A DNA stretch of 64,000 bases from Streptomyces oceani. GTDB taxonomy: Bacteria > Actinomycetota > Actinomycetes > Streptomycetales > Streptomycetaceae. Of the stretch, positions 61,339-64,000 are shown in pieces. The position numbers and the translations under genes were made by a program. Under the pieces are notes generated by a model. It was not told where the DNA came from. It was given only the letters and a program-made list of their open reading frames with translations, and did not search any database. The stretch is from contig NZ_LJGU01000093.1 of the NCBI RefSeq assembly GCF_001751245.1, positions 161,192-225,191 of the forward strand. The letters are read 5' to 3'. Numbering within the stretch: the first letter of the stretch is position 1; every line of letters begins with the position of its first letter.

Positions 61339-62025
61339 ATGCCCAGCGTGCACGAAGCCCCCGAACCACCAGTCATCCTGGACCGCCGGGACGGACCGCA
61401 CGGTGAGACCGTGCTGCGCCGCAGCGGCACGCGTCTGCAGATCATCGCCAACGGCTGTTTCCTCATGGACACCTCGGACGGCGGTTCCGAACGACTCCTC
61501 GTGCGCGCGACGCTCGACGAGTTGGACGGGCGGCCGCGCCCCGCCGTACTCCTGGGGGGCCTCGGGGTCGGCTTCTCGCTGGCCGAGGCGGCGGACGAAC
61601 CGCGCTGGGGCCGGATCACCGTGGTCGAACGGGAGCAGGCGGTCATCGACTGGCACCAGGACGGACCCCTGGGCGAACTGTCCGCCACCGCGCGGGCGGA
61701 CGCCCGTACGGAGATCGTGCACGCCGACCTCCTCGAGCACCTACGGGACACCGAGGCTCGGTTCGACGCGCTCTGCCTGGACATCGACAACGGCCCGGAC
61801 TGGACCGTCACCGAGGACAACCGCCCGCTCTACTCCCCCACCGGGTTGGCCGCCTGCCGGGCCCGGCTCACCCCCGGAGGAGTGCTGGCCGTGTGGTCCG
61901 CGCAGCCGTCGCCACGCTTCGAGGCCGCGCTGCGGGAGCACGGCTTCCTTCGGGTGCGCAGTGCCGAAATCCCCGTCGCGCGGGGCGTACCGGATGTCGT
62001 GCACTTTGCTACGAGACCGGCATAG
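61339..62025 (+). CDS. Spermidine-synthase-like methyltransferase-fold protein
   Basis: 228 residues. VLLGGLGVGFSLAEAAD is the glycine-rich S-adenosyl group site, RITVVEREQAVIDW the acidic beta2 end and ALCLDIDNGPDW the family's D-type active loop. Often annotated as a spermidine-synthase-like protein of unknown substrate. ATG 61339 preferred over GTG 61288. Confidence 0.8.
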   Translation: MPSVHEAPEPPVILDRRDGPHGETVLRRSGTRLQIIANGCFLMDTSDGGSERLLVRATLDELDGRPRPAVLLGGLGVGFSLAEAADEPRWGRITVVEREQAVIDWHQDGPLGELSATARADARTEIVHADLLEHLRDTEARFDALCLDIDNGPDWTVTEDNRPLYSPTGLAACRARLTPGGVLAVWSAQPSPRFEAALREHGFLRVRSAEIPVARGVPDVVHFATRPA

Positions 62026-62103
62026 CCCCGGCCCACAACCGGCCTTTACGCTGCTGCAAGCATGCGTACATGACGTTACGGGGCGACCAGGGGCGGCACG
62101 AAA

Positions 62104-62883
62104 ATGGAACAGAGCAACACCACACCGACACACAACGGACACGCGGCGGTGGCGGCGGCCCCCGGCGGTCAGCGCCGCATCCTGGTGGTGGAGGACGACC
62201 AGACCATCGTCGACGCCATCAGCATACGACTGCGGGCCGAGGGCTTCCAGGTGCAGACGGCGACCGACGGACCGGGGGCCGTGGACACCGCCGAGGCGTG
62301 GCAGCCTGACCTGCTGATCCTGGACATCATGCTGCCGGGCTTCGACGGCCTCGAAGTCTGCCGGCGGGTGCAGGCGCAACGCCCCCTTCCGGTCCTGATG
62401 CTCACCGCCAGGGACGACGAGACGGACATGCTGGTCGGCCTCGGCGTGGGCGCTGACGACTACATGACCAAGCCCTTCTCCATGCGCGAACTGGCCGCTC
62501 GGGTCCATGTCCTGCTGCGCCGGGTGGAGCGGGCCGCGCTGGCCGCGCACACGCCGCGCACCGGCACGTTGCGGCTCGGTGAGCTGGAGGTCGACCACGC
62601 CCAGCGCCGGGTGCGGGTGAACGGCGAGGACGTGCACCTCACTCCCACCGAGTTCGACCTGCTGGTGTGCCTGGCGCACTCACCCCGTGCGGTGCTCTCC
62701 CGGGAGCAGTTGCTCGCGGAGGTGTGGGACTGGGCCGACGCCTCGGGCACCCGTACGGTCGACAGCCACATCAAGGCGCTGCGGCGGAAGATCGGCGCCG
62801 AGCGGATTCGTACGGTGCACGGGGTCGGTTACGCCCTGGAGACCCCCACACCGGCCGCCTCCGCCGCCGCCGACGGGGCGTGA
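62104..62883 (+). CDS. OmpR-family response regulator
   Basis: 259 residues. Receiver: VVEDDQTIVDA (acid pocket), phosphoacceptor Asp in LLILDIMLPGFDG, TARDD and the KPF lysine. A winged-helix output domain follows (TPTEFDLLVCLAHSPRAVLSREQLL, SHIKALRRKIG). Forms a two-component system with the kinase at 62885. Confidence 0.95.
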   Translation: MEQSNTTPTHNGHAAVAAAPGGQRRILVVEDDQTIVDAISIRLRAEGFQVQTATDGPGAVDTAEAWQPDLLILDIMLPGFDGLEVCRRVQAQRPLPVLMLTARDDETDMLVGLGVGADDYMTKPFSMRELAARVHVLLRRVERAALAAHTPRTGTLRLGELEVDHAQRRVRVNGEDVHLTPTEFDLLVCLAHSPRAVLSREQLLAEVWDWADASGTRTVDSHIKALRRKIGAERIRTVHGVGYALETPTPAASAAADGA

Positions 62884-62884
62884 G

Positions 62885-63976
62885 GTGACGGGCGCACCGT
62901 CCCGCGTACGGACGGCCTGGTCCCGGATGTGGGCCCGGATCTGGGAGGGGCTGCGCCCGCTCGATCCGTACCGCTCGGTCAAGGCGGCGCTGGGCGCGCT
63001 GGTGATCCTCTCCGTGGTGATCACCACGCTGCTGGCGCTCTTCGCGGTGCACTCGGCCACCGAGGTCCGGGTGATCACGATCCTGTCGATCATCGTCTCG
63101 CTGCTGATGACACAGTTCCTGGCCCAGACGCTCACCGCGCCGCTGGACGAGATGACGGACGCGGCGCGCGGCATGGCACGCGGCGACTACACCCGGCGGG
63201 TGCGCGGTGACCGGCGGGACGAGTTCGGCGAACTCGCCGCCACCTTCAACCGGATGGCCGCGGACCTGGAGGCGGTCGACCAGCACCGCAAGGAGCTGGT
63301 AGCGAATGTCTCGCACGAGCTGCGGACGCCGATCGCGGGTCTGCGGGCCGTACTGGAGAACGTCGTGGACGGCGTCTCCGCGGCGGATCCCGAGACCATG
63401 CGTACGGCGCTGCACCAGACGCAACGGCTCGGTCGGCTGGTCGAGCACCTGTTGGACCTGTCCCGCCTGGACAGCGGCGTGGTGCCGCTGCACGCACGCC
63501 GCTTCGAGGTGTGGCCACACCTCGCGAGCGTGCTCAAGGAAGCCAACATGAGCAAGGGGCAGGGCCACTCCCGAGCGGACGTCCATCTGCACCTGGACGT
63601 CACACCGCCGGAGCTGACCGGTCACGCGGACGAGGAGCGGCTGCACCAGGTGGTCGCCAACCTGATCGACAACGCGGTGAAGCACAGCCCGGCGCACGGG
63701 CGCGTGACGGTGCGTGCGTACGCCGGTGAGCAGCCCGAGAGCCTGGTGGTCGAGGTACTGGACGAGGGTCCGGGCATCCCGGAGGCCGAGCGGCACCAGG
63801 TGTTCGAGCGGTTCAACCGGGTGACCGGCCCAGCGGGTTCGAAGGGCGGCGCGGACGGCGGTACGGGGCTGGGTCTGGCGATCGCACGCTGGGCGGTCGA
63901 CCTGCACGGGGGACGGATTCGGGTGGCGGAGTCGGACCGGGGCTGTCGGATCCAGGTCACGCTGCCGGGGCCCTAG
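62885..63976 (+). CDS. Sensor histidine kinase
   Basis: 363 residues from GTG, 1 base after the regulator stop. Two membrane spans at about 35-55 and 62-82, HAMP domain with LTAPLDEMTDAARGMARGDY, phosphoacceptor His in ANVSHELRTPIAGL and the N, G1 and G2 boxes (NLIDNAVKHSP, DEGPGIPE, GGTGLGLAIAR). The short extracytoplasmic loop suggests membrane-stress sensing. An internal reading frame upstream of GTG is not needed. Confidence 0.93.
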   Translation: MTGAPSRVRTAWSRMWARIWEGLRPLDPYRSVKAALGALVILSVVITTLLALFAVHSATEVRVITILSIIVSLLMTQFLAQTLTAPLDEMTDAARGMARGDYTRRVRGDRRDEFGELAATFNRMAADLEAVDQHRKELVANVSHELRTPIAGLRAVLENVVDGVSAADPETMRTALHQTQRLGRLVEHLLDLSRLDSGVVPLHARRFEVWPHLASVLKEANMSKGQGHSRADVHLHLDVTPPELTGHADEERLHQVVANLIDNAVKHSPAHGRVTVRAYAGEQPESLVVEVLDEGPGIPEAERHQVFERFNRVTGPAGSKGGADGGTGLGLAIARWAVDLHGGRIRVAESDRGCRIQVTLPGP

Positions 63977-64000
63977 CCAGGGCGGACGCGGACGCCCGGT

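Overview
The window is high-GC actinobacterial DNA, almost certainly from a Streptomyces. The indicators are GTG/TTG starts, 4-bp ATGA-type stop/start overlaps, TTA codons confined to accessory genes, a streptomycete gvpO-A-F-G-Y-Z-J-L-S-K gas-vesicle cluster, SoxR, an XRE/DUF397 pair, and a lon gene with an HspR-type HAIR operator.

Left part (1-25984), accessory DNA. The edge holds a frameshifted remnant of a tyrosine-recombinase integrase, and a decayed transposase lies at about 7974-8361. Between them an operon (484-7598) encodes an FMO-type monooxygenase and a discrete type II fatty-acid/polyketide set: malonyltransferase, ketoreductase, ACP, two ketosynthases that both keep their active-site Cys, and an InhA-like enoyl reductase. 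A TetR regulator and a reverse pair (dehalogenase-fold hydrolase, orphan ABC ATPase) follow. From 11713 to 25984 a 14-gene forward operon encodes: a small His-containing membrane protein; an aminoacyl-tRNA-dependent transferase-like protein (DUF2156/MprF fold, VlmA-like); an FAD amine oxidoreductase; a mycothiol-type DinB protein; an acyl-CoA-dehydrogenase-fold flavoprotein; a class III aminotransferase; an aldehyde dehydrogenase-family protein; two SRPBCC proteins; a second small membrane protein; a PHBH-type flavoprotein; a flavin reductase; a LuxD-like acyl hydrolase; and an acyl-CoA synthetase. The gene set fits a route of fatty acyl to aldehyde to fatty amine to N-hydroxylamine, then O-aminoacylation from tRNA and N-N bond formation, as in the valanimycin/azoxy pathway but starting from a lipid chain. 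The product is inferred, not proven. Two near-identical palindromes overlapping the -10 elements upstream of 484 and 11713 tie both operons to one repressor, most likely the TetR at 8403. TTA codons in at least six genes suggest bldA control.

Middle (26208-37730). A TetR regulator with its own palindromic operator faces a three-gene molybdenum aldehyde/xanthine dehydrogenase operon. Then come an SDR, a cobalamin riboswitch followed by a B12-type ABC importer whose permease is frameshifted and whose ATPase is missing, a DUF397/XRE pair, an anti-sigma-type HATPase and a sulfatase.

Right part (37869-63976), chromosomal background. It carries an ABC_ATPase-domain protein, the gas-vesicle cluster, glucose-dehydrogenase-like and NDH-2-like oxidoreductases, a peptidoglycan-binding amidase-fold protein, a MacB-type ABC transporter, a secreted SH3 protein, an AurF-like diiron oxygenase, SoxR, a nucleoside-kinase-family protein, a secreted coiled-coil protein, a PP2C-like protein, a MarR regulator, Lon, a spermidine-synthase-fold protein and an OmpR-type two-component system.
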